Shown here: positions 30,396 to 40,485 of the stretch, piece after piece | Layout: every line of letters begins with the position of its first letter | How positions within the stretch are numbered: position 1 is the first letter of the stretch | Assembly (NCBI GenBank): GCA_022414725.1 | Contig: CM039463.1 | Location: forward strand, 57,695,837-57,759,836 | Reading direction: 5' to 3' | Source: Microglena sp. YARC | Lineage: Eukaryota; Chlorophyta; Chlorophyceae; Chlamydomonadales; Chlamydomonadaceae | DNA length: 64,000 nucleotides | Program-made: the position numbers and the translations under genes | The notes under the pieces: generated by a model | What the model was told of the DNA's origin: nothing | The model's database searches: none | The model's input: only the letters and a program-made list of their open reading frames with translations

Positions 30396-30634
30396 TTTTT
30401 TAACAAAACATTCCTCTTACAAATGACATTCCACCGCACAATGCATTTCATCCTCTACTACTCCCCAACCGCAACCACCATATTACAGCATCTACAAAAT
30501 TCTGTTAGCAAGATAGACCTTGACCCCATTTGTCAGATGCAACATTTAAGTTGTGCGCACAAAGATCTGGATTACGGCGCGGCAGCACGGGGGACATTTC
30601 TCGACCTCTTCCAATGCGTCAGGTCGGGAATCGT

Positions 30635-30712
30635 GAACCTAGCAACAGGTTCGAGCCCCCGACCTGTCAGTCAAGGCTGGTACTACTGTACCAACCAAGC
30701 CTGAGCTCTTAA
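30635..30712 (-). other. tRNA-like sequence, possible SINE head
   Basis: On the minus strand GGCTTGGTTGGTACAGTAGT resembles an A-box region and GGGGGCTCGAACCTG a B box, about 35 bp apart. It does not fold into a convincing full cloverleaf by eye, so it is more likely a SINE head than a tRNA gene. Confidence 0.4.
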
Positions 30713-30789
30713 AGTGTTTTACAACCAGACATGTGACCGGCCCAGGTTCATGCACAGGTGGCGTGGGATGAAGGCCTCAGTCGACGCCA

Positions 30790-31240
30790 AACCCATAGGT
30801 ATAGGCGACTCCGCGGCTGCCAGTGGTACCGAGGTTGTTGTCCCCAATGGTGCCCAGGTTGTTGTACCCCGGCTGCCAGTAGTACCGAGGTTGTTGTACC
30901 CCGGCTGCCAGTAGTACCGAGGATGTTGTACCCGTAGTACCGAGGTTGTTGGACCCAGTAGTACCGAGGTTGTTGTACCCAGTAGTACCGAGGTTGTTGT
31001 GACGCGGCTGCCAGTAGTACCGAGGTTGTTGTAACGCGGCTGCCAGTAGTACCGAGGTTGTTGTACCCGTAGTACCAAGGTTGTTGTACCCAGTAGTACC
31101 GAGGTTGTTGTACCCAGTAGTACCGAGGTTGTTGTAACGCGGCTGCCAGTAGTACCGAGGTTGTTGTACCCGTAGTGCCGAGGTTGTTGTACCGCGGCTG
31201 CCAGTAGTACGGGTGTTGTACCGAGGTCGAGCCTTCATTT
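30790..31240. repeat. GTTGTTGTACC minisatellite
   Basis: About 16 units built from AGTAGTACCGAGGTTGTTGT with or without GGCTGCC inserts. Overlapping Tyr-Asn-Asn-Leu-Gly-Thr-Thr-Gly repeat ORFs on the minus strand are artefacts. Confidence 0.95.
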
Positions 31241-31369
31241 GGAGCCGATGAAGACCCTTCAGCTACTTTTCGTCCCTGAAGCCGCTGGCGCTGGCTCATC
31301 GGCATTCATGCGATAGCCTGTGCTGGCAGCCTGCAAAGAGTAATACGGTGATAGAGTGATTGGGGGGGG

Positions 31370-32950
31370 AAGTTAGACAGCACAGCACGGCACGGCACAG
31401 CACCATATGGCACAGGGCATCTCATCGCATCACATCAACCCACAGCATCATATGGCACATCACAGCACAGCACCGCAATGCACCACATGGTACAGTACAC
31501 TACATTACAGCATCGCACTCCACCATATGGTACAGCACATCACAGCACAGCACAACACCATATGGCACAGCACAGCACAGAATTCATGTAGATAACACTG
31601 GAGGCCAGCGTGAGTTTCAGAGAGCTGAAGCGGAAATCAGCTTAGTACGCCACACAGCACAGTACAACACAATACAGCATACCACAGTACAACACAATGC
31701 AGCAGACCGTAGTCCTACTCAAGAATACACCGCATAGTACAACACAATACAGCATACCACAGTACAACACAATGCAGCATACCACAGTACAACACAATGC
31801 AGCATACCGTAGTCCTACTCAAGAATACAGTGCATAGTACAACACAATACAGCATACCACAGTACAACACAATGCAGCATACCGTAGTCCTACTCAAGAA
31901 CACACCGCATAGTGCAACAGTACAACACAATACAGCATACCACAGTTCAACACAATGCAGCATACCGTAGTCCTACTCAAGAATACACCGCATAGTGCAA
32001 CAGTACAACACAATACAGCATACCACAGTACAACACAATGCAGCAGACCGTAGTTCAACTCAAAAATACACTGCGTAGAACAACACAATGTATCATAGTA
32101 CAACTCAAAACCAAACAGCATAGTTCAACACAATGAAGCACACTTTAGTTCAATTCAAAAATGCACATTGTAGGACAATACAATGTGGCAGTGTACAACA
32201 CCACACAGCATAGTACAACATGATACAGCATATCGTAGTGCAACACAACATTATACACCATAGTACAACACAGTGCAGCAAAGTACAACACAATGCAGCA
32301 TAGTACAACACAACACCACACAGCATAGTATAACACAACACCACACAGCGTAGTACAACACAATGCAGCAAAGTGCAACACAAAATGACACAGTGTACAC
32401 CACAACATTACACAGCGCAGTACAACACAATGCAGTATAGTACAACACAACATTACACAGCGTAGAACAACACAATGTAGCACAGTACAACACAAAATGA
32501 GTATATGGCACAGTGTACAACGCAACATTACACAGCGTAGTACAACACAATGCAGCATAGTACAAGACAACACCACACAGCATAGTATAACACAACACCA
32601 CACAGCGTAGTACAACACAAAGCAGCATGGTACAACACAAAATGACACAGTGTACAACGCAACATTACACAGCGCAGTACAACACAATGCAGCTTAGTAC
32701 AACATAACATGACACAGCGTAGAACAACACAATGCAGCATAGTACAACACAACATTACACTGTGTAGTACAATACAGTGCAGCATAGAACAACACAACAT
32801 TACACTGCGTAGTACAATACAGTGCAGCATAGAACAACACAACATTACACTGCGTAGTACAACATAATATCACACTGTGTAGTACAACACAGTGCAGCAT
32901 AGTACACAGTGTACAACACAGTATGCAGCACCACATTACACAGCATACCG
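31370..32950. repeat. 1.6-kb ACAACACA-type minisatellite
   Basis: Composite array of 20-30-bp units (AGTACAACACAATGCAGCAT and relatives) with a higher-order unit of about 65-75 bp containing CGTAGTCCTACTCAAGAA at 31690-32010. It has strong strand asymmetry (very few G on the plus strand) and long Cys/Leu/Val-rich artefact ORFs on the minus strand. Confidence 0.95.
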
Positions 32951-33002
32951 GTATTACAAGACCACATTGCAGACACTATTTCTTTTTTTGTTTACCGGTA
33001 CG

Positions 33003-33165
33003 TATGGCAGCTTCCAGCCGCCCCCATTAGCCAGGCGCTGGGTCAAGTCCAAAGCTTGCAGCTGCATTGGAATGCCTATCATGACGCTTTCAAGGTGCAC
33101 TAGCTAGCTTCATATTTGGCCAAAGGACGGGGGATGGGAGCTGCCTAGAAGCAGCTACTTGAAGT
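33003..33165. mobile_element. Family C element, short copy
   Basis: Left GGCAGCTTCCAGCCGCC, right GGGAGCTGCCTAGAAGCAGC (inverse). The interior has TTGGAATGCCTATC and GCACTAGCTAGCTTCA, shared with 8230-8290. Confidence 0.65.
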
Positions 33166-33177
33166 ATACAAAATAAA

Positions 33178-33515
33178 CTGTGGTTACAGAGCGAGAGAGG
33201 GTCTCAAGTAGATAAAAGCACCGAAAGCCAGTGAGAGGGTGAGAGAGCCAGAGTAGGATGCCACTCGTTTTATGTGCTATGCAGAATCTGAAGCCTAAAG
33301 AAACAGTGGCTACAGAGCGAGAGAGGGACTTACGTAGATAAAGGCACCGAAGGCCAGTGAGAGGGTGAGAGAGCCAGCGTAGGATACCACTCTTTTTATG
33401 TGCTTTGCAGAATCTGAAGCCTAAAGATACTGTGGTTACAGAGCGAGAGAGGGACTTACGTAGATAAAGGCACCGAAAGCCAGTGAGAGGGTGAGAGAGC
33501 CAGAGTAGGATGCCA
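33178..33515. repeat. 126-bp tandem repeat, about 2.7 copies
   Basis: Units start near 33178, 33305 and 33431 with GGTTACAGAGCGAGAGAGGG and contain GCCAGTGAGAGGGTGAGAGA. Confidence 0.93.
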
Positions 33516-33544
33516 CCTTAGTTGCCTTGCTGAGGGCAGGGATG

Positions 33545-34640
33545 TCTGGGAATATGGCCTGGGTTGTTGAGGATTGGCAAAGGGGTGGCGATGTTTGTAT
33601 GTTTTGTATTTTTTTTTTTCTTTTCTGTTTTATTTTGGTGTGTTTGTACTTTTGGGTGTCAGGAAATGTGGCCTGGGTAGTTGAGGTTTAGCAAAGGGGT
33701 GGCGATGTTTGTATTTTATGCATGTTTTTATTTTGTTCTGTTTTGTTCTGTTTTGTTTTTGTGTGTTTGTATATTTGGATGTCTGGAAATATAGCCTGGG
33801 CAGTTGAAGATTAGCAAAGGGTTGGCGGTGTTTGAATTTTTTATGTTTTTGTTTTGTTTTTGTTTGTTTGTATGATTGTTTATTTTGTGTCTGGGGATAT
33901 GGCCTGGGCAATTGAGGATTAGCAAAGGGGTGGCGATATTTGTATTTTTAGTATATGTTTGTTTTGTTCTGTTTTGTTCTGTTTTGTTCTGTTTTGTTTT
34001 TGTGTGTTTGTATTTTTTGATGTCTGGAAATATGGCCTGGGTAGTTGAGGAGAAGCAAAGGGGTGGCGAAATTTGCATTTGTTTGTTTTCAGTTTGTTTT
34101 GCTTTTGCATGTTTGTATTTTTGGATGTCTGGAAATGTGGCCTGGGTAGTTGAGGTTTAGCAAAGGGGTGGTGATGTTTGCATTTGTTTGTTTTTCGTTC
34201 GTTTTGCTTTTGCATGTTTGTTTTTTTGGATGTCTGGAAATATGGCCTGGGTAGTTGAGGTTTAGCAAAGGGGTGGTGATGTTTGCATTTGTTTGTTTTT
34301 AGTTTGTTTTGCTTTTGCATGTTTTTTTTATGTCTGGAAATATGGCCTGGGTAGTTGAGGTTTAGCAAGGGGTGGTGATGTTTGCATTTGTTTGTTTGTA
34401 GTCTGTTTTGTTTTTGCATGTTTGTATTTTTGTGTACTTAAATTTTTTGATGTCTGGAAATATGGCCTGGGCAGTTGAAGACTAGCAAAGGGATGGCGAT
34501 GTTTGATTTTTAAATGTTTTTGCCTGGTTTTTGTTTTGTTTTGTTATGCTTTGTTTTTGTATGTTCGTGTTTTTCGATGTCTGGGAATATTGCCTGGGCA
34601 GTTGAGGATTAGCAAAGGGGTGGCGGTGCTTGTATTTAGT
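33545..34640. repeat. About 110-bp tandem repeat, about 10 copies
   Basis: Each unit has GATGTCTGGAAATATGGCCT, GGGTAGTTGAGG, TAGCAAAGGGGTGGCGATGT and a TTTGTTTT-rich half. Copies differ in length (about 100-130 bp). Confidence 0.95.
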
Positions 34641-35422
34641 GTGGTTTGTTTTATTTTTGTATGCTTCTACTTATCCGGCGGCGAGGACTAAGTAACAAAA
34701 AATAAACAAAACGGTACAACACGCACGTGGAAAAGGTTGGACATGAAAGTTACACCTTGAATTGGAAATGGAAGTTACACCTTGAATATACACCTTGAAA
34801 CAGGGCGTGAGGTTGAAAGAACCTTCCCGTTTGCATGCACCATACATACTGAAGAGTGGATACTACGATGGGTTTTGGTTTCACAGACCGCTACTGTGCC
34901 TGAGCTTGGACTACCGCGAGACAGTAAAGAGGGATGTTTTCTCAGTACAACAGAACAACATTACAACAGTACAACACGCACCTGGAACCAATTTTTCATC
35001 TGATTCACTTGCTCGCGCCCGACAGGCTTGGGACCCTTGGGCAAAGCCCCCATCATGTTTTGCTGCGCACAACAAGGAATCGATAGTCAAAATTATAATT
35101 ATAATTATAATTTCTACATGGTTATTCAACTCAGCCAACTCTGGGCTTCTCACCATCTTCCAATACCAAGCCCCCCCCCCCCCCCCCCCTGTGCGATACC
35201 CACAGAAAGCAGGGAGCATATTAAGCAGAGTTCATGAAGTTGTAAACTGGTTAGGAACACCAACACCTTTCCCCCACACACCCACCAGGTAATAAAGGAA
35301 AATAACCAGTGTCTTAAAGATGCTCCTAGTATCCTTTGGAGTGCTACTAGCAGCTTTTGTAGCCCCTTAAGCACCCCTGAAAGACACTAACGCAGCACCC
35401 CGAAAACATGAAGGGACACAAT
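34641..35422. other. No gene; C19 tract
   Basis: C19 at 35171-35189 and an ATAATT pentad near 35092-35112. No coding segment accepted. Confidence 0.55.
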
Positions 35423-35479
35423 TTAGCACTCGGCTACAAGTAGCACGTGCAAAAAAACTACACCCCAGCCCCCCCATAC

Positions 35480-35791
35480 CTGCAACACATCCGACCCAGC
35501 AGCAGCTGCAGCCCGACGCGCAGCAGCTTTAGCCTTAGCATCCGCATGATCTTTCTCCCCCCCAAATTTCATCTCCTCCGCGGTTGTGGGCGTCGATTTC
35601 GCTCTGTACGCAGCTCGCAATTCGTCCTCCCTAGCACTTTTCAAGATAGAAGCAGCATAGGCTAATCGAGCATTTTCTGATCCGGACTTGGACATACTGC
35701 TATCCGCAAGGAATGGGGTTGACAAGTGACTGAAGAGATATTTGCGTTTGTTGGTTTCGTCATCGTTTTCGCCCCCCATCCCCTGCCCCAT
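35480..35791 (-). CDS. Possible 5' exon of an unknown Ala/Lys-rich protein
   Basis: On the minus strand ATG at 35791 opens a frame MGQGMGGENDDETNKRKYLF then SHLSTPFLADSSMSKSGSEN, RLAYAASILKSAREDELRAA and a KAKAAARRAAAAAGSDVLQ tail, reaching a TTGCAG/GTATGG donor-like site at about 35480. Codon use looks coding and helical, but no family is recognised and no following exon was found. Confidence 0.4.
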
Positions 35792-36655
35792 TTTCGAGGG
35801 GCTTGGCGGGGGGGCGGGGAATTTAGGTCATGTGCCTGTGACCGCCTGTGACCGCCTGTGACCCTTACCCCGCCTTACCCTTACCCGCCCACACAGCAGT
35901 GAGGTAAGCGACGCCGAGCGACGCCTCAGACTCACCCCTCTGACTCGGTGGCCTCAGACTCACCAGTGCCAGGGGCACACCGCCAGGGGCAGGGGCAAGC
36001 CAGGGGGGCAAGCCACGCCACCTGCCGCTGGCCAAAAAACGGAAGGACGGGACATACCTGGGCTGAGCCAAAACATGCAATACCTTGTACAAATTCCGTA
36101 AAATCAACCAGACACCTGATTGGTCTCATTCTTCTCGCATCAAATTCTTAAAAATAAAGCTAATCTACATACATGCATTGCATTACATTACAAAAATATT
36201 AAATACCGGTACTGCTTACAAATCAACAGCCCTTCAGAAACTCCCATTTTCGTCACTCTATAGTTAACAATGCTCACACATCAATCGATTCAATGAAATT
36301 CAATTACATCAAATTAAATTAAATCAAATCCGATACGAATTCATAAACATTAAAGCAATTAAATGCATTCAAGTCACGTTGATTAAATTAAATTGAATGG
36401 AATAATATCGAATTCAATAACACAACATTAAATACCGGTAAATAAAATAAAATTATATCAATTAAAATCAATTGAATTCAGAATTAATATCAATTAGAAT
36501 CCATTGAATTCAGAATTAATTTCATTTCATTCGGGACGCGCCTCCAGGTGCCCTTCATTGTTGAAAGAATTTTCGCCCCATGAACTCGGACATAAACCCT
36601 GAGGAAACGGGTATAGAAATAAAAAATAGGGCACACAGGGGGCCTCGAGGAAGTT
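35792..36655. other. GC-rich then AT-rich intergenic sequence
   Basis: 35830-36060 is GC-rich with GTGACCGCCT and GGCAAGCCA repeats. 36280-36530 is very AT-rich with AATTCAATTACATCAAATTA-type runs and direct repeats of AATTGAATTCAGAATTAAT. No gene. Confidence 0.55.
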
Positions 36656-36785
36656 TTTCTTGAACTTGAACTTGGTTACATAGATCCAGGCAGCACTTTG
36701 GCTGCTCGCCGTCTTCTGCAGTAAACAAATACCAGGAAATGTAAACGCGAACAAATCACTTTCTTCTTCATTTTTCATTTATTTG
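36656..36785 (-). repeat. Dispersed repeat F, copy 3
   Basis: TTCTTGAACTTGAACTTGGT, GCACTTTGGCTGCTCGCCGT and AAATCACTTTCTTCTTCATT match 27290-27410. Confidence 0.65.
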
Positions 36786-37487
36786 TCACACAGAGGACCT
36801 CGATGAAGTTTTTCTAGATTCTAGTAGGGTACTTCCATTAGCCTAATTGACCAGGGTCACCCTACGCTCGGATATTTTGTATTTCAGCTCGGATTCGGAC
36901 AGCTCTGTGTGTTTACGTAAGAGGGGGTGCCTGTGTCCCTTGGATGTGAACTGAGCTGGCGAAAGACAATGTGTTACCGCCATCAGGGCTACTCATGCGC
37001 TCTGGAAACGGTGCAACGAGATGGATCTCGCAAATGCCAATATTATAAGTTTCCTTTATGGTACACTAATCCAACGTATCCTTAGTGCGGGCTCCATATC
37101 AGAACCGAATCAATGATCATAGCTTTCCTTTTCAACGAGCCGCAGCATCTAGGCGCACCAATGCCTTGTCGTAAATATCAGTGACACAGAACTGAATTGG
37201 TCTTTCATATGAATATACCATTGGCTTAAATCATATCAATCGTGTAAAACCTCGTATTAAATTCACATCAATCATATAAACCCCCATATATATGAAATTA
37301 TATGCAGAATATGAACCCCCATATAAAACCATATTATGATATCAACCATTTAAAACTCATTTCAATACATCACTGGCTCATACAAAACGGACCTGTGCGA
37401 AATTCCAAAACACAAATCCACTCCACCTTTTTGCTTCCAGGTTGGGTCTGATCACTATATCCACAATGTGCATGTTCGGGATTTGGT
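36786..37487. other. Intergenic, AT-rich imperfect repeats
   Basis: 37200-37380 has repeated ATATCAATC-GTAAAACC-type units. No gene. Confidence 0.5.
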
Positions 37488-37503
37488 GGTGTTTAAAAAC
37501 ACC
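37488..37503 (-). terminator. Histone mRNA 3' stem-loop
   Basis: On the minus strand GGTGTTTTTAAACACC: a perfect 6-bp stem with a TTTA loop, 16 nt, 33 nt after the H2A stop codon. Replication-dependent histone mRNAs end in such a 6-bp-stem/4-nt-loop structure bound by SLBP in place of a poly(A) tail. Confidence 0.85.
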
Positions 37504-37536
37504 GATTGGTTGATTTGAACAAAAGTTCGTGACTGT

Positions 37537-37926
37537 TTAAACAGAGGCGGACTCCAACTCCTTCTTGGACGACTTCTTGGGGAGCAGCACAGAGTGGATG
37601 TTGGGCAGGACTCCACCATTAGCGATGGTGACGGAGCCCAGCAGCTTGGACAGCTCTTCGTCGTTACGGATAGCCAGCTGAACATGGCGGGGGACGATCC
37701 TGGTCTTCTTGTTGTCGCGGGCAGCGTTGCCAGCAAGCTCCAGGACCTCAGCACACAAGTACTCGAGAACGGCAGCCAGGTACACAGGGGCACCAGCGCC
37801 AACACGCTCGGCGTACTTGCCCTTCTTCAGGTAGCGGGCAATACGGCCCACAGGGAACTGCAGTCCTGCCTTGGAGCTGCGAGAAACAGACTTCTTGCCT
37901 CCGCGGCCCCCGGTTTTGCCTGCCAT
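37537..37926 (-). CDS. Histone H2A, intact
   Basis: 129 codons from ATG (37926) to TAA. The sequence has [20 protein letters not shown] at the start of the histone fold, then [38 protein letters not shown] and [18 protein letters not shown]. These are diagnostic of H2A, including the acidic-patch segment NDEELSKLL. The C-terminus (KELESASV) lacks the SQ(E/D)-phi motif of H2A.X and the H2A.Z hallmarks, so it is canonical. It is intronless, shares its upstream region with the divergent H2B at 38189, and has the stem-loop downstream. It is expected to form nucleosomes with H2B made elsewhere. Confidence 0.97.
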   Translation of the reverse strand: MAGKTGGRGGKKSVSRSSKAGLQFPVGRIARYLKKGKYAERVGAGAPVYLAAVLEYLCAEVLELAGNAARDNKKTRIVPRHVQLAIRNDEELSKLLGSVTIANGGVLPNIHSVLLPKKSSKKELESASV

Positions 37927-38188
37927 TATGTAGTAATCGGTTGGTTTTGAAACAAAGTGCTGCGAGTGAGATGTTATTCACCGCTTCGAGGGCAAATAAA
38001 TACTCCCGCGACAGGTCCTGCTGATCCGAGGCCGCCCCTTCAATTCGCCCCGGTTATGTCCTGCTGATCCGCTGTTCGCGCTGGCCCTGGCCTTGGCCCA
38101 GACTGAAGGAGTACATAAGCTTCACGTCAGCATGATCATTCAAGTCCACCACACCGAACCCTTTTACCAGAACTCCCAAATTGCGATC
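37927..38188. promoter_or_regulatory. Shared divergent promoter of H2A and H2B
   Basis: 262 bp between the two start codons. A TATTTAT on the minus strand (about 37996-38002) could be the H2A TATA box, about 75 bp upstream of its ATG. The sequence TCCTGCTGATCCG is repeated (about 38017 and 38058), and TGGCCCTGGCCTTGGCCC lies at about 38082-38099. Divergent H2A-H2B pairs sharing one promoter are standard in algae, animals and fungi. The individual sites are inferred. Confidence 0.7.
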
Positions 38189-38786
38189 ATGGCCCCCAAA
38201 ACTGATGAGAAGGATCCCGCCAAGAAGGCAGCCCTGTTAGCTGTACTACTAGGACACAAGTGCCTTACTGGTATCTGATCAGATACCAGTAAGGCACTCG
38301 TGTCCTAGTAGTACAGCTGACAATAATGCATGTCCCGGGAGGAGAACAAATTACCCAGAGGTTCCACTAATCCACAGCCAAGCTTTTTCGGCTATGGTCT
38401 TACGCTGGGGGCAATTTAATACTGATCAGACCCGCAACCCGCCTGTGTACAGCGACCTTCTGGGGAGGATCGAACCCCCCGTTTTCCTCCCGAGTCAGGC
38501 ATAATTGTCAGCTGTACTACAAGGACACGAGTGCGTTACTGGTATCTGATCAGATACCAGTAAGGCACTCGTGTCCTACTAGTACAGTTGACAAGCCCCC
38601 GCCAAGACTGCGGAGGGCAAGAAGAAGGCCAAGAAGATGGCCAAGGCTGAGACCTACAAGATCTACATATACAAGGTGCTGAAGCAGGTTCACCCCGACA
38701 CTGGTATCAGCTCCAAGGCCATGGGCATCCTCAACTCCTTCATCAACGATATCTTCGACAAAATCGCCTCCGATCTCTTAATATAA
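38189..38786 (+). pseudogene. Histone H2B, interrupted and 3'-truncated
   Basis: ATG (38189) starts MAPKTDEKDPAKKAA. A 359-bp insertion (38235-38593) then breaks the gene. After it come [20 protein letters not shown] and [20 protein letters not shown] up to NDIFDKIAS, followed by DLLI and TAA. Removing the insertion plus one AGCCC target duplication leaves 234 bp, exactly 78 codons in one frame. The C-terminal third of H2B (the alphaC helix and the region after the fold centre) is absent. The downstream sequence resembles a piece of the non-LTR element near 27575. The gene cannot make a functional H2B. Confidence 0.95.
38235..38593. mobile_element. 359-bp insertion with two 88-bp palindromes and 5-bp target duplication
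   Basis: Two 88-bp near-perfect palindromes (38235-38322 and 38506-38593), each centred on CTGATCAG with arms ending TGTCAGCTGTACTA, bracket a 183-bp spacer. AGCCC flanks the whole (38230-38234 and 38594-38598). The spacer has an inner inverted repeat (GTCCCGGGAGGA / TCCTCCCGAGTC) and, on the minus strand, a GGGGGGTTCGATCCTCCCC B-box-like motif. No coding capacity. It is a non-autonomous element of unassigned superfamily. Confidence 0.93.
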
Positions 38787-39225
38787 TCATTGATTGACAC
38801 AGGCAACTTTTCAAAGCCTACCAACTCTGGATAGCACATCAAGTAATGTATAGGAATCATTTGTTGTTAGTTCCAGTCTGCAGGCATGGCCTCAGCCGGT
38901 AGGGTCAGGCAATCTGGGACATTGCCAAGACGTTGCAGCTGTTGTTGTTTTGTTACTACCAAAGTCGGCGAGTAGCCCCAAACAAGGTTGTAACGTGGCA
39001 TACACATATTTACATATTTTGGAGTGTCCACTGCGTCGTAGACACATAGTTTGAAACCTGTTGCGTATCATACTCTCATGATCCAGATTTGTGAGTAACT
39101 CAGTAACCCTGAGCAACCCTGCCCCCAAGGCTGTAGTGCTGGAACCTTAGCTTGTTGACGATGATTCATGACCTCCCGTGCTGTGACGATGATTCATGAC
39201 CTCCCGTGCCATGCCATGCCATGCC
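38787..39225. other. Intergenic; 25-bp duplication
   Basis: TCTGGATAGCACATCAAGTA and TGTATAGGAATCATTTG (about 38828-38865) resemble 27570-27610 of the minus-strand non-LTR element. A 25-bp repeat containing GATGATTCATGACCTCCCGT occurs twice at 39159-39209. Confidence 0.6.
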
Positions 39226-39455
39226 ATCACATCACATCACATCACATCACATCACATCACATCACATCACATCACATCACATCACATCACATCACATCAC
39301 ATCACATCACATCACATCACATCACATGTCTACTTCACATCACATCACATCACATGTCCACTTGACACCGCGAGGGTGTATGAGACTCTGTGCTTTAAAC
39401 AAAAAGAAAAAGCACCCACAAAGCAAAAACCCTCATTAGTAAACATTACTCCGAA
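39226..39455 (-). mobile_element. Non-LTR retrotransposon 3' end with long pentanucleotide tail
   Basis: 39365-39450 is the reverse complement of the 3' UTR seen at 17440-17515 and 29645-29745. Where those copies end in TGTAA, this one runs into about 20 copies of the pentamer TGTGA (ATCAC on the plus strand, about 39226-39355). The tandem array is therefore probably the element's 3' tail, not an independent microsatellite. Confidence 0.8.
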
Positions 39456-40485
39456 AACCCACACATGTTGGGTGACTACAGATATTGTAGCACATTCCAG
39501 AGCAATTTGAGAAAGGATAGCGGTAAAAGCTAAAAAATGTCATCAGAACCGCACAAGGGTCATTTTGACAGGGTCACTGCTGGAAATCCTGCACTTCTTG
39601 AATGGTATGTGACTATATGTGGGCTGTCCTGCAACCATTCAGGTCACACCAAGTCTCTAAATTTGCGACACGTCGCACAACAAACACTTTGGAAAATGCA
39701 ACTTCTCTCTGCCTTCCAGATCTCAATTGCACAATAAGTGAAGAATAATATTTTGATTATATAGACCAGGAACGGTATCCAAACGCTCTATCAGCTTAAA
39801 CACTTCAAAGAGTGGACAGATGCTTGCACGGTCAGACGCGCCAATCTATACATGGAGATGAGAATACTTTACAAGGACCGGAGAACAACAAAAGACACTA
39901 GCGGTGGAAGAGGCGGAAGCCTGGAACCTAAGCCTAGAACCTAAGCCAGGAATCTTAAGCCTGGCGCAGGCAATACAGCGCGTGTCACGGGAACCGGTGA
40001 CGCAGCCTACAGGAAGCTGTCACTGTGTCATGAAGGATGACACAGTCTACGGGAAGCTGACACAGTACAGACAGAACAGGAGTTACTGTCTGTACCGATA
40101 GTTCTAAGAAAGTACATAAGTAGTCACCAAGACATAAAACGATTGAGTGAACCGCAATTGATGCTGATACTCCACCTATGACGCAGGTGACATACAATAC
40201 TACTTCTCCACCTATGGTACAGGTGTCATAGAACTATGTGTAACAGAATTAAAAAAAAAAAAAAATCGAAGAACTCCGAAATCCGGGAGAACTCCAAATG
40301 AAACCCGAAGGGACGGAGGAAAGAATGAAACTAGGCAAAAAAAAATTGCCAAGCTTGAAAAAGATGACAAACCGAATATCAAAGTTGGGTAACAACGGTA
40401 TGGAAAACCCAATCTGGGAATAGGAACCTAATGCCAAACAATGATAACAAAAGAGACAGATGTAACCAAAACAAAAAAAATGACT
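39456..40485. other. Intergenic or 3' non-coding part of the minus-strand copia element
   Basis: An open frame (39537-39737) has CGLSCNHSGHTKSLNLRH but no recognisable family. At 39960-40240 there are short duplications (GACACAGT-TACAGGAAGCTG, CTCCACCTATG-CAGGTG). A 3' LTR of the minus-strand copia element would be expected in this region, but its borders could not be defined. Confidence 0.4.

Noticed and set aside
30635..30712. Functional tRNA gene
   Set aside because: A and B box-like motifs are present but no acceptor or anticodon stems pair convincingly.
31360..32950. Cys/Val/Leu-rich membrane-protein-like ORFs on the minus strand
   Set aside because: Low-complexity translation of an ACAACACA-type array.
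37537..37926. H2A.X or H2A.Z variant
   Set aside because: No SQ motif at the C-terminus and no H2A.Z-specific residues; stem-loop and divergent H2B indicate the canonical type.
39960..40250. 3' LTR of the minus-strand copia element
   Set aside because: No purine tract or matching partner LTR could be defined in the window.
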